Shown here piece after piece: positions 26,034 to 34,702 of a DNA stretch of 64,000 nucleotides. The translations under genes and the position numbers were made by a program. The DNA is taken from assembly GCF_002813915.1 (NCBI RefSeq), contig NZ_CP019335.1:1533777-1597776 (forward strand), given 5' to 3'. The notes under the pieces were generated by a model. The model saw only the letters and a program-made list of their open reading frames with translations. It did not search any database and was not told the origin of the DNA. Every line of letters starts with the position of its first letter. Position 1 is the first letter of the stretch. The DNA comes from Tenacibaculum sp. SZ-18. Its GTDB lineage: Bacteria; Bacteroidota; Bacteroidia; Flavobacteriales; Flavobacteriaceae.

Positions 26034-27083
26034 TTGAAAAGAAAAACCAATTACATTTGGGTAATAATAATTTCGGCTTTTGTAATTACAATTTTAGCTA
26101 ACGTTGGATTGTTTAATCATTTCCATAAATTATATACAATGAAAGATCCAACACCTGCGAATCAAGAAGAGTATTACTTCACAGTTCGCATTGGTTTTGT
26201 TGGTGTAGCTACAGAATTATTAATGTTATTCGTATTTGCTTTTTATAATTATTCATGGAAAGAAAAGCTATTTCGAAATAATTCTGTTTTTCTAATAATT
26301 CTAGGTAATCTAATATTATTTATAGCTTTTATAGCAATGGATATGTTTATTTTCAAATACGTTACAAAAACGCATCCTAACTTGGTGTTATCCGTTTTTT
26401 ATTTAAAGGATTATTTAATCAATCATTCTTTGGTTTTAATTATTGCTATTGTGGCTCCGTATATGTTGCTCCGAATGGAAAAAGCAAGAGAAATGGAAAT
26501 GAATTTAATTCAAATGAAAGAGGAAAAATCTACTGCTGAATTGTCTGCTTTGAAAGAGCAAATCAGTCCGCATTTTTTCTTCAATACTTTAAGTACGTTG
26601 AGTTCAATCGTTAGAAATGAATCGAAAAGTGCAAGTCTTGAATTTATTAATGATATCTCGAATACTTACAGATATTCACTGTCTTCAGCCAAAACAGATG
26701 TAGTTACGCTTAAAGAAGAACTCGATTTTATTGAATCGTATTCGGATCTGTTACAAAAACGTTTTGGAGATAAACTAAAGATTAATATCGAGATATCTGA
26801 GGATAACTATGACTATAAGGTCCCTCCTATGTCGATTCAATTATTGAGTGAAAATGCCTTACAGCATAATATTATTACTTCAGAGAATCCTTTACAGATA
26901 AAGATTTACAATAAAGAGAAATCCATTTATGTTGAAAATAATATAATAGAAAAAGAAAATGTAGAAAGCTTTGGAATAGGATTGATGAATTTGAATAATA
27001 GATATAAATTAATTGCAGAGAAAGAGATCTATATTGAGAAAAAAGAAGATTTGTTTTCTGTTAAACTTCCTTTATTAACATGA
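26034..27083 (+). CDS. LytS-type sensor histidine kinase (HK1)
   Basis: A 349-residue membrane kinase. Four predicted transmembrane helices occupy about residues 7-145, then a coiled-coil linker leads to the His_kinase (LytS/YehU-type) domain with phosphoacceptor His180 in QISPHFFFNTL and the ATP-binding N box near LLSENALQHN, ending with GFGIGLMNLNNRY. The best start is a TTG at 26034; the first ATG would remove the first membrane helix. It overlaps its response regulator by 4 bp. The sensed signal is unknown. Confidence 0.88.
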   Translation: MKRKTNYIWVIIISAFVITILANVGLFNHFHKLYTMKDPTPANQEEYYFTVRIGFVGVATELLMLFVFAFYNYSWKEKLFRNNSVFLIILGNLILFIAFIAMDMFIFKYVTKTHPNLVLSVFYLKDYLINHSLVLIIAIVAPYMLLRMEKAREMEMNLIQMKEEKSTAELSALKEQISPHFFFNTLSTLSSIVRNESKSASLEFINDISNTYRYSLSSAKTDVVTLKEELDFIESYSDLLQKRFGDKLKINIEISEDNYDYKVPPMSIQLLSENALQHNIITSENPLQIKIYNKEKSIYVENNIIEKENVESFGIGLMNLNNRYKLIAEKEIYIEKKEDLFSVKLPLLT

Positions 27084-27856
27084 ATGTAGTACTTATTGAA
27101 GACGAAACAAGTGTAGCTCAAAATCTTTGTGATTTACTATTTGAAGTGAATCCAGAGATTAAGGTGTTAACTGTATTAGAAACAGTAAAAGATAGTATTT
27201 TCTGGTTTGAGCAAAACGAATCTCCAGACATTGCATTTTTCGATATTAAAATAGCAGATGGCAGTTCTTTTGAAATCTTAGAAAAGATTACTCCTAATTT
27301 CCCCATAATATTTACAACAGCTTTTGATGAATATGCGCTTAAAGCCTTTAAATACAGTAGCATTGATTATTTATTGAAACCCATTCAAAAGGTTCGTTTA
27401 GAGAAAGCAATTTTAAAATATCAAAACTTATATACTCGTGATAAGATTATTATAGATAACAATTCGAAGCTGATTAAAACATTGAAAGAGATAAAAGAAT
27501 CTTCTAAATCTCATATGTATAAGAAATCTTTTCTTGTACACTACAGGAATCAATTAATTCCGTTAAAAGTTGAAGAAATTGCTGTGTTTTACATTGAAAA
27601 TCAGTTGTTATATTGCAAAACTATAGATAATAAAGTGTTTAAAGTATCTACAACATTAGAAAAGCTAGAACAACAATTAAATCCAAAGTTATTTTTCAGA
27701 GCTAACAGACAATGTATTGTCGCAAAAAAAGCTATAAAATATGCCACTCCTTTTGAACATAGAAAGTTAAAACTGATGTTGCATCAAGAGTATTCATCTC
27801 ATATAATTATAAGTAAATTAAAGGTTACAAATTTTAAATTATGGATGGATGAATAA
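27080..27856 (+). CDS. LytTR response regulator (RR1)
   Basis: A 258-residue regulator: receiver domain (about 1-120) with acidic pocket at EDE (7-9), phosphoacceptor Asp55 in AFFDIK and the conserved Lys in YLLKPIQK, then a C-terminal LytTR DNA-binding domain (about 160-258, with KVSTTLEKLEQQL and FRANRQCIVA). Partner of the kinase overlapping it by 4 bp. The cysteine-rich GG-leader peptide gene is convergent just downstream, separated by a hairpin. Confidence 0.9.
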   Translation: MNVVLIEDETSVAQNLCDLLFEVNPEIKVLTVLETVKDSIFWFEQNESPDIAFFDIKIADGSSFEILEKITPNFPIIFTTAFDEYALKAFKYSSIDYLLKPIQKVRLEKAILKYQNLYTRDKIIIDNNSKLIKTLKEIKESSKSHMYKKSFLVHYRNQLIPLKVEEIAVFYIENQLLYCKTIDNKVFKVSTTLEKLEQQLNPKLFFRANRQCIVAKKAIKYATPFEHRKLKLMLHQEYSSHIIISKLKVTNFKLWMDE

Positions 27857-27889
27857 AGAGTATATTTTTTAAAATTTAAACTAAGAACA

Positions 27890-27923
27890 CATGCCAATTT
27901 TGGGGGGAATATTAATTGGCATG
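27890..27923. terminator. Hairpin between convergent genes
   Basis: CATGCCAATT and AATTGGCATG form a perfect 10-bp stem with a 14-base G-rich loop between the RR1 stop and the peptide gene stop. There is no strong T-run on either strand, so termination is likely but not certain. Confidence 0.45.
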
Positions 27924-27957
27924 CATTAAAATTATATCAAGAATCTAGTTGTCATTT

Positions 27958-28143
27958 TTAAAAGCAATTACAAATTCCTCTAAATAGAAACCCTCCCGGA
28001 GATCCTTGTGCATTACACGTTCTACAACAATAAGGATGACCTGTACCACAATATATTCCTAGAATATAGCCACCATTAATAGATTCTTGCTCTTGCTTTT
28101 CAAGCTTTTTGACGTTTTCTAAATTTAAAATCTTTTTAATCAT
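27958..28143 (-). CDS. Cysteine-rich GG-leader (bacteriocin-like) peptide
   Basis: A 61-residue precursor with an ATG start. The leader (1-25) matches the double-glycine bacteriocin-type signal of Bacteroidota: ILNLENVKKLEKQEQESINGG. The 36-residue core has six cysteines (32, 39, 40, 43, 58, 60), seven glycines and two aromatic pairs, and ends in CNCF. Such leaders are cut by a C39-peptidase ABC exporter, giving a small disulfide-rich or modified peptide. No C39 exporter, lanthionine synthetase or radical SAM gene is in the window. It lies between two LytTR systems, one convergent on each side, so a peptide-signal role is possible. Leader type is clear; activity is inference. Confidence 0.72.
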   Translation of the reverse strand: MIKKILNLENVKKLEKQEQESINGGYILGIYCGTGHPYCCRTCNAQGSPGGFLFRGICNCF

Positions 28144-28300
28144 AATTTGAGTTTTGATTATTTAAATGGTTATTAATTTTTTTAGTAAAAAATTACTCAC
28201 TTAAAGTTATAAGTATTCAACTCAAACTTGATGAATCAATTGATGTCTTTATACTTTGGATTGATGGATTAGTGATTTCAATTGATAAGTAATTTCTAGA

Positions 28301-30154
28301 TTACAACTCAGTAGGAATTTTTATAATTACCCTTGTACCAGTTGAATGGTTTTGCTCATTGTGCTTATCTATGATCGTGATAGGATTATTTTCAGAAGGG
28401 TTTAGCAATTGTAATCTTTGAGTAGTTACTTTAATTCCTCTGGATTTAGTAGTATCTTGATATTTAGTTTTGTTTTCTAAAGAACGTTGCCTTCCTTTCC
28501 CATTATCTTCAACAGTACAGATGATGTGAGCATCGGTTTTATCAAAATGAATTTTAATGTTTTTGGCGCCTTCTTTTTTATGCAACAAGCCGTGTTTAAT
28601 TGCATTCTCCACAAAAGGTTGTACAATAAACATAGGAATTTCAACTGCGTCAACATCAATGGTGTTTGAAATAGAAATAGAATATTCAAAATTTGCATCA
28701 AATCGAAGTGCTTCTAAATCAATGTATTTTTTAAGAAGTGTAATCTCTTCGGATAATATTATTGTAGATTCCATCGTACTTTCTAAAACACCTCTAGTAA
28801 GCGCACTGAATTTATTTAAATACTGCATGGCTTTTTCCTTTTTATCAGAAACGATTAAATGTTGAATAGAAGTTAAGGAATTAAAAATAAAATGTGGATT
28901 CATTTGTGCTCTTAAAGCCTTGTTATTGCTGATAAATGAAGCTTTTTGGAAATACAGCTTTTCTTGTTGTTCTTGATTAATTTTATAAACCAATCCTAAT
29001 GTAAAAATTATAATCTCTAAAAATGCCCCAAAGATCATAAATAAAGGGTTTTTAAGAAATAATAAGCCCAATGCTCCAGACATATATAAAAACGATCCTA
29101 TTACTACAAAATAAGCCAGTTTATTTTTCGCATTGAATGCTAAGTATAACATTCCACATATGCCGAATAACGCCATAATTAAGCGTTGAATATTCATCAT
29201 ATTTACATGCATGACAATATTTTCAAAAAGTAAAAAATTAACATCAAGAATTATAATAACAATAAGAATATAAATAACAAATTGTAAGATTCGATGTAGT
29301 TTAGGATAATTAGAATTTGTAGTTAAATAGTGTTTGACAAAAAGTAAATAACAAAGATTTATGAAAACTTGGGCAATTTGTTGAAATGAATAACTAAACA
29401 AATTATTCCCACCGAAAAATATATTATTCGTTCGAAATACATTACCATTTAGATAAACAAATAACCAGAAAATATAGAATGCATAATATATAAACTCCCT
29501 TTTCCTAGACAGTAAATAGAAAAATAAGGTTAGGATAAAAAGAACTAAACATACTCCAGAGAAAAGATACTTAGGAATTAGGGTTTTTAAATCATTCCAA
29601 CTATAAAGCTTAGTTTTTAATTCTTCATTTTTCTTGGAAACATAATGGAATTGAAAGCTTTTAAGTGGATCAATGCTTATTAATCCTTTAATTTTTAAAT
29701 ACAGAAATTTCTTATCAATTAATGAGTTTGAATTAAAAGGGATTCCAGAATTATATAATACAGATTCACGTTCGATAGTTTTTTGAAATAAACCTAACTT
29801 CTTCTCTTCAATTCTTCCATTTTCTGAAAAAAATAATGAGCAATACCCAAAACCACGAAATCGTAAATACCAAACTGTATCGTTCTGTAATTGTTCATAT
29901 TCTTGCCTAAAATCTAACTTAATCCAAAACAAAGCTCCTACATTATCTGTTTTAGGTAACTCTTTCAAAGGAACAAACAATTGATCTGACTGATTTAAAT
30001 TTTTAAAAGAAATTGTATCTAAATCGCTTTTGAAAACGGTAACTGGAATTTTCTCACTCTTATAAAATTCAGCATTTTGACTATTAAGACTTAAGATTGC
30101 TATAGCCGATAAATAATAAAAAAGAAAGAAAGGATATTTTAACTGCTTTAACAT
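28301..30154 (-). CDS. Sensor histidine kinase with 7TM and extracellular domain (HK2)
   Basis: A 617-residue kinase. A signal/first helix (9-24) precedes an extracytoplasmic 7TMR-DISM-type beta domain (about 30-185, with LFWIKLDF and WYLRFRGFGYCSLFF). Seven transmembrane helices follow (about 195-390), then a LytS-type kinase domain with phosphoacceptor His421 in QMNPHFIFNSL and the ATP-binding N-box near FVENAIKHGLLHK. The kinase stop and regulator start on this strand are arranged regulator first, kinase second, 1 bp apart. Ligand unknown; carbohydrate or small-molecule sensing is known for the 7TMR-DISM group. Confidence 0.88.
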   Translation of the reverse strand: MLKQLKYPFFLFYYLSAIAILSLNSQNAEFYKSEKIPVTVFKSDLDTISFKNLNQSDQLFVPLKELPKTDNVGALFWIKLDFRQEYEQLQNDTVWYLRFRGFGYCSLFFSENGRIEEKKLGLFQKTIERESVLYNSGIPFNSNSLIDKKFLYLKIKGLISIDPLKSFQFHYVSKKNEELKTKLYSWNDLKTLIPKYLFSGVCLVLFILTLFFYLLSRKREFIYYAFYIFWLFVYLNGNVFRTNNIFFGGNNLFSYSFQQIAQVFINLCYLLFVKHYLTTNSNYPKLHRILQFVIYILIVIIILDVNFLLFENIVMHVNMMNIQRLIMALFGICGMLYLAFNAKNKLAYFVVIGSFLYMSGALGLLFLKNPLFMIFGAFLEIIIFTLGLVYKINQEQQEKLYFQKASFISNNKALRAQMNPHFIFNSLTSIQHLIVSDKKEKAMQYLNKFSALTRGVLESTMESTIILSEEITLLKKYIDLEALRFDANFEYSISISNTIDVDAVEIPMFIVQPFVENAIKHGLLHKKEGAKNIKIHFDKTDAHIICTVEDNGKGRQRSLENKTKYQDTTKSRGIKVTTQRLQLLNPSENNPITIIDKHNEQNHSTGTRVIIKIPTEL

Positions 30155-30155
30155 A

Positions 30156-30908
30156 CTAAAAGCTAAGCTGATTCATAACACTAAGAAAGGTATCTTTTTT
30201 GTTATTTGAAATACTTAAATGATCTTGATTACTCATTAAAATATAACCTCCATCTGATTTCATATAACCTTCTACTTCTCTAAGATTAATTAAAAATCGA
30301 TTATGAATTCTCATAAACTGATGATCTACTAAGAGATTTTCGTAGACTTTTAAATGCTTACTAACAATTATGGTGGATTTATTTTTCAAATAAAATGTTG
30401 TGTAAGATCCGTCCGCCTTGCAGTAAATGATATTGTCAATCGCAACAAATTCAATTCCACCACTTGTTGCTAGGCAAATTTTACTCAGTTTAGTGTGGTG
30501 CTGTAAATTGTGTAAAAGCGCTTCTAATTGTTTTTTGTAGACAATATTGTCTTTGCGCTTTAATTTTTCTACAGCAATTATAAGTTCATCGGAATCAATT
30601 GGTTTCAAAAGATAATCTAAGGAACTGTATTTTATTGCTTTTAAAGCATAGTGTTCGAATGCAGAAATAAATATAACCTCAAAATTAATAGAATCGATTT
30701 CAGTAAGAATATCGAATCCTGTTCCTTCTTGTAATTCTATGTCTAGAAATATTACATCAGGTTTTACAAGGTTAATGGCTTGAATGGCATCTTTAATATT
30801 ATCGACAGATTTTATAACAGATATATCTTTACAAAAAGAATCTAATAACTTTTCTAAAGTTTCCCTACTATGTCTTTCGTCGTCTACTATAATTGCTTTT
30901 ATACTCAT
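30156..30908 (-). CDS. LytTR response regulator (RR2)
   Basis: A 250-residue regulator. The frame extends upstream to 30959, but ATG 30908 gives MSIKAIIVDDERHSRE, the normal receiver start. Acidic residues are Asp9/Asp10, phosphoacceptor Asp56 is in VIFLDIEL, and the conserved Lys is in YLLKPIDS. The LytTR domain covers about 145-245 (SKICLATSGGIEF, IIYCKADGSYTTFYL, FMRIHNRFLINL). Its stop is 1 bp before the HK2 start on the minus strand, so the two form a single unit. Confidence 0.9.
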   Translation of the reverse strand: MSIKAIIVDDERHSRETLEKLLDSFCKDISVIKSVDNIKDAIQAINLVKPDVIFLDIELQEGTGFDILTEIDSINFEVIFISAFEHYALKAIKYSSLDYLLKPIDSDELIIAVEKLKRKDNIVYKKQLEALLHNLQHHTKLSKICLATSGGIEFVAIDNIIYCKADGSYTTFYLKNKSTIIVSKHLKVYENLLVDHQFMRIHNRFLINLREVEGYMKSDGGYILMSNQDHLSISNNKKDTFLSVMNQLSF

Positions 30909-31183
30909 GGTTGATTTGGTATGTATAGACTTGAAATTTCTGAGAAAGTATATTCTCAATATCGTTTAAATATGATATTAACGAATTGAATGTCTTGTAA
31001 TTATAATCAAAGAAACAAAAAAATCAATAGTATCCAAATTTGAAACTCTTGATAAATGAGAAGGTTTTAAAAATACCTTAAAAATCTATCCAATTTTCAG
31101 CATTTTGGAAAATTCTGGACTCATAAAATGTGTGTAACAACTACTTTCATCTTTATTAAATAATTACCAAATAATATAATCTC

Positions 31184-32197
31184 ATGAAAAAGTTAACCCT
31201 ATTAGTTACAGTTTTAGTTACCGTTTTGCACACTTCCGTAATTTTTTCTCAAACCATATATATGATTAATTCGGAAGGTGATGTTTATAAGTTAAATAGA
31301 GAAGATACATTTTCATACTTTACAAGTACAGATGTTACTACAAATGATATAGCAATATCTGAAGAAGGTATAATTTATGGAATTACAGCAAATGGTTTAA
31401 TTGAAATTAAAAAAGGAACACATGAAGTTCTACCCAATACAGAAGGAATGTATGGTAATTCGTTGGTTTATGCAGGTTCTGGAGATTTATATTACATCCA
31501 TAAAAAATCTTTGTACCGCTATAATGTAAATTCTGAAGCAGTTGAGCTCATAAGTAATTTTGATCTTGGAACACCTGGTGATTTAACGCTGTATAAAGGG
31601 AATATAATTTTCCCAAATAGTATCATTCCAATTGATGGAAGTGAATCTTATTCGAGAATTTTGGCCTATAACTTAAAGAGTGGTTTAATATCAGAAGTTG
31701 CGTGTTCCGATTTGTTTGGAGTATCTTTCGGAATTACTAATGTTTTTAGCAATTGCAAATCTAATAAAGTATATTTTACAAACTTGAATTATCCTTGGGA
31801 AAACTTATACACAGTAGATTTAGAAACAGGAGAAATTGCTATATCTTCGATTAAAGTACCAGCCAATAATATATTTGGTTTAGCTTCTAGTAACGAATAT
31901 TTAGCAGCTGATTGTCATGAAGAATTAAGAACAAAAAACTGTAGGAGTATATTTTCTATAGACGAATTTTTATCAGAATCAACAAAAGTGTACCCAAATC
32001 CAACAAATGATATTATAACAGTTAACAGTAAAGTAGAACTTGATTTAATTGAAATATATGATATGAATGGTAAATTGGTTAGAAAAATCGAAGATCCTGA
32101 GAATGGAACTTCAATTAAAAATCTTAGTTCAGGAAATTACCTAGTAAATCTTCATCATAAAAATTCCAAAAAGATTATCAAGGTGATTAAGAAATAA
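31184..32197 (+). CDS. T9SS-secreted surface protein, type A sorting domain
   Basis: A 337-residue protein with a signal peptide (cleavage likely after VIFSQ) and a C-terminal type IX secretion sorting domain (about 262-337: KVYPNPTNDIITVNS, LIEIYDMNGKLV, NLSSGNYLVNL, ending KKIIKVIKK). The middle (about 25-255) is a beta-propeller-like stretch of repeated short strands without a recognised enzyme motif. It should be exported across the outer membrane and attached or released at the surface. No linked gene explains its role; a hairpin terminator follows and it is convergent with the next pair. Confidence 0.85.
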   Translation: MKKLTLLVTVLVTVLHTSVIFSQTIYMINSEGDVYKLNREDTFSYFTSTDVTTNDIAISEEGIIYGITANGLIEIKKGTHEVLPNTEGMYGNSLVYAGSGDLYYIHKKSLYRYNVNSEAVELISNFDLGTPGDLTLYKGNIIFPNSIIPIDGSESYSRILAYNLKSGLISEVACSDLFGVSFGITNVFSNCKSNKVYFTNLNYPWENLYTVDLETGEIAISSIKVPANNIFGLASSNEYLAADCHEELRTKNCRSIFSIDEFLSESTKVYPNPTNDIITVNSKVELDLIEIYDMNGKLVRKIEDPENGTSIKNLSSGNYLVNLHHKNSKKIIKVIKK

Positions 32198-32219
32198 AAC
32201 ACCTGTGATGTTATTACAA

Positions 32220-32254
32220 AATAATAACCTAGAATTAGTTTCTAAGTTATTATT
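32220..32254. terminator. Bidirectional terminator between convergent genes
   Basis: AATAATAACCTAGAA pairs with TTCTAAGTTATTATT (one mismatch) around TTAGT, between the stops of the T9SS protein (32197) and the minus-strand membrane protein (32280). A- and T-rich flanks support termination on both strands. Confidence 0.65.
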
Positions 32255-32279
32255 CCATTTATATGAACATAATATTTAA

Positions 32280-33623
32280 TTATTTATCATCTAATTTAAT
32301 TCCTGAGAATGAAAATTTGGCCACTAAACCTATACTTATGCGATCTCCAAGAACTGATTCGTCTTTTGCATGAACTCCGAATAAATCATTGGTTTGTATA
32401 GAAATACCACCCATTATTTTTTGTTTTTCACTATTAAATACATTTAATGCGATTCCCAGTACAGTATTATTTCTAAATTTTAGGCTATTGTCATATATGC
32501 GATGTCTAAAGTAGGGATTTAAAGATAAAAAGGTATTAGAGTTCTTATCATCTTTTTTAATTGGAGTCACCCAGATGTAATCGAAATTTAATGAATGTCT
32601 ATTGAAAGAATCAAAAGTTCCTGAAAATGCTTTCACATTTGTTGAATTACTAAAAGTACCATCTGTAACTGTGGGATCTACCTTAGTTAAAGTGTATTCT
32701 CGTTCCTTTAAATCGCTTAAATTATTAGTTTTTCTGATTTCATAACTCCAACCGAAGAAATGATCTTGCATATATTGTATATTATATCCAACCTCGAGAT
32801 TCCAACCTTCAAAATTCCTTTTTTCGAACCTAGAATCTACGGTCGTTGAATCTTGACCTAAATCATATCTAAAGTTAGTTCCGCTAATTCCACTACGAAT
32901 AAATAATTTTTTAAAACTGAACCTATATGTTTTTTCTAAAACATTGATAGAATCACTAATTACTCTATTTTTCTTTATATTATTTTGATGCTCTTTAATA
33001 TTATATTTTTTAATTTTATCATAGGAGTCATTACTTATTTCACGATCTAGGATAGTTCCGTTTGCAATTCCTTTTTGTATCGAATCTAACTTTTTGTCCA
33101 AAATTTCACGATTCTCATCTGTAGTAGAAACATAAAACTGAACCATTTTAGAAAGCTTAAAGTCTATTTTGTTATTGTCTAATAAGTCTTTTAGAAATGC
33201 ATCATATCTATCGTTAAATAAAGCAATTTCATTCTGTAAATTTTTTCTTCCTTTTCGAAGTTTTTTCAATTTTTCACCTAATTCTGGAACGTTTTCTCCA
33301 AACCATTTTCTACCGAAAAGAATATTGATTTCTGCATTAGAAGCAATATCACCTCCTGAAAATAATGAACCTATTTCATTTTCAACTTCTGCATTAATTT
33401 CTCCACCAATTAACCAACCTGCTTGAGTTGATTTAAGTTTTTCTCCTTTTTTATTTAGATAAGAACTTATATTAAAGTTAGCTTTTTTATCCGCTACATC
33501 TAAGTTGAAATTAGTTGATGGTAAAATAATTGTGCTGTATCCTTCTGAATCTTGTGATAAGGATTGACCTTTAACTTCGAATAGAAAGAGAACGATGAGA
33601 ATTGTAAAAATTAACTTTTTCAT
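32280..33623 (-). CDS. Putative outer-membrane protein, unknown
   Basis: A 447-residue protein with a signal peptide (MKKLIFTILIVLFLFEVKGQ). The first half includes a helical, charged stretch (about 100-225) and the second half has alternating beta strands (YNIQYMQDHFFGWSYEIRK, TNTFLSLNPYFRHRIYDN) ending in a short LVAKFSFSGIKLDDK segment, compatible with an outer-membrane barrel. No family is recognised. The upstream gene overlaps its start by 4 bp, so the two are translated together. Function unknown. Confidence 0.6.
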   Translation of the reverse strand: MKKLIFTILIVLFLFEVKGQSLSQDSEGYSTIILPSTNFNLDVADKKANFNISSYLNKKGEKLKSTQAGWLIGGEINAEVENEIGSLFSGGDIASNAEINILFGRKWFGENVPELGEKLKKLRKGRKNLQNEIALFNDRYDAFLKDLLDNNKIDFKLSKMVQFYVSTTDENREILDKKLDSIQKGIANGTILDREISNDSYDKIKKYNIKEHQNNIKKNRVISDSINVLEKTYRFSFKKLFIRSGISGTNFRYDLGQDSTTVDSRFEKRNFEGWNLEVGYNIQYMQDHFFGWSYEIRKTNNLSDLKEREYTLTKVDPTVTDGTFSNSTNVKAFSGTFDSFNRHSLNFDYIWVTPIKKDDKNSNTFLSLNPYFRHRIYDNSLKFRNNTVLGIALNVFNSEKQKIMGGISIQTNDLFGVHAKDESVLGDRISIGLVAKFSFSGIKLDDK

Positions 33624-34135
33624 AATTTTAAGTCTGTAAAATGAATTTGCTCAGGATAAGTTCCATTATTTGAAAGAGGATTGCCTTCTAATTTACGTTC
33701 ATGCTCTTTACCTGGTGTTGTGATCTCTATTTTTTTGATATCTAAGGTCCAATTTCCAACGCCTTCAACTATAACTTTTATGGTTATGTCGTAAGTACCA
33801 ATAGAAAGTGGAATATTAGTTTTTGTTTTACCTGATCCTTTAACGCAAGATATACCCGATAAAAATAACTCAGCGCTTGGACTATCTGGTATAAAATCAT
33901 AAGTTATTGTTGCTAAATTACTTGTGCTGTTTATAGTAACTTGCTGATTATCTTTCTCGATAAATGGAGAGACTTCTATAATTTTTTTAATTGTGTTAGA
34001 ACTAGCAAGACCTTGAAAACCACGTTCTATTTCTTTTATCGATTTTTGTGATTCTTTTACATAATTATATACTTGCAGTTCTAAAGAAGCTAATCGCTTA
34101 TTAGTAACTAATTCTTTTAATGTAATTTGTGACAT
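33620..34135 (-). CDS. Unknown protein paired with outer-membrane protein
   Basis: A 171-residue protein with no signal peptide. An amino-terminal helical part (about 1-60, with LELQVYNYVKESQKSIKEIERG) precedes a beta-rich part (about 65-160) resembling an immunoglobulin-like fold (IPLSIGTYDITIKVIVEGVGNWTLDIKKIEI). No family is recognised. It overlaps the downstream outer-membrane protein gene by 4 bp. A 20-bp palindrome sits 66-85 bp before its start and may control the pair. Confidence 0.6.
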   Translation of the reverse strand: MSQITLKELVTNKRLASLELQVYNYVKESQKSIKEIERGFQGLASSNTIKKIIEVSPFIEKDNQQVTINSTSNLATITYDFIPDSPSAELFLSGISCVKGSGKTKTNIPLSIGTYDITIKVIVEGVGNWTLDIKKIEITTPGKEHERKLEGNPLSNNGTYPEQIHFTDLKL

Positions 34136-34200
34136 AGGAAGTTTTTTGGATATAGTTAAACTTATTAATTGTAAAAGTATTTAATCTTTTTGATCTATTA

Positions 34201-34220
34201 TATACCTATCTATAGGTATA
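34201..34220. promoter_or_regulatory. Palindrome before the 33620-34135 gene
   Basis: TATACCTAT and ATAGGTATA are perfect 9-bp arms around two bases. It lies upstream of the two-gene unit (start 34135) and after the terminator of the GG-leader peptide gene, a good place for an operator. It could be a chance AT-rich palindrome. Confidence 0.4.
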
Positions 34221-34241
34221 ATAGTGGTTTTAAGAACAGAA

Positions 34242-34278
34242 AAAAACTCACAAATTACGAGTAATATTATGAGTTTTT
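34242..34278 (-). terminator. Terminator of the GG-leader peptide gene
   Basis: AAAAACTCA and TGAGTTTTT form a stem with a 19-base loop about 10 bp after the peptide stop; on the minus strand the stem ends in T-rich sequence. Confidence 0.65.
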
Positions 34279-34287
34279 CTTAAATCT

Positions 34288-34491
34288 TTAATTGCTTATA
34301 CTAGCAGTTGGACTTCCATATTGCTTGGCACATATATCTTGCCACTTATTCTGATTTTTATCAAAATCATCATCTCCAATCATTGCAAGAAACATGCATT
34401 CTTGATATGGTGTAAGTTCCCCTCCAATACTTTTTAATAATTCAGGATTATTGATTTGATACTTTTTGAATTTAGATAAATTAGATTTCAT
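34288..34491 (-). CDS. GG-leader peptide, possible bacteriocin or signal
   Basis: A 67-residue precursor. The leader (1-24) ends in a double-glycine motif (NNPELLKSIGG) and begins with a lysine-rich helix (KSNLSKFKKYQ). The 43-residue core is acidic, has two cysteines and ends with SPTASISN. It has its own hairpin terminator. It differs from the six-cysteine peptide at 27958-28143 except for the leader type. The next gene upstream on this strand encodes an ABC permease fused to an M1 peptidase, but no C39-type exporter is present, so export may depend on a distant gene. Moderately supported. Confidence 0.6.
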   Translation of the reverse strand: MKSNLSKFKKYQINNPELLKSIGGELTPYQECMFLAMIGDDDFDKNQNKWQDICAKQYGSPTASISN

Positions 34492-34702
34492 TTTATATGA
34501 TGGTTAATAATTAATAGTTTAAATATAAGTGAATTGATTATACTATTAGACATTTAGCAACTGCAAAAAGAATAAAATCTAATAAGCAGTACCTAACAAA
34601 TTGTTCTTCATCACTATAAAAATCTATTTAGTTTAATGCTCCAAAATGAGGATAAAAATGAATTTTATAGAATTGTTTATTATAATCCTCATTGCTTATT
34701 TA

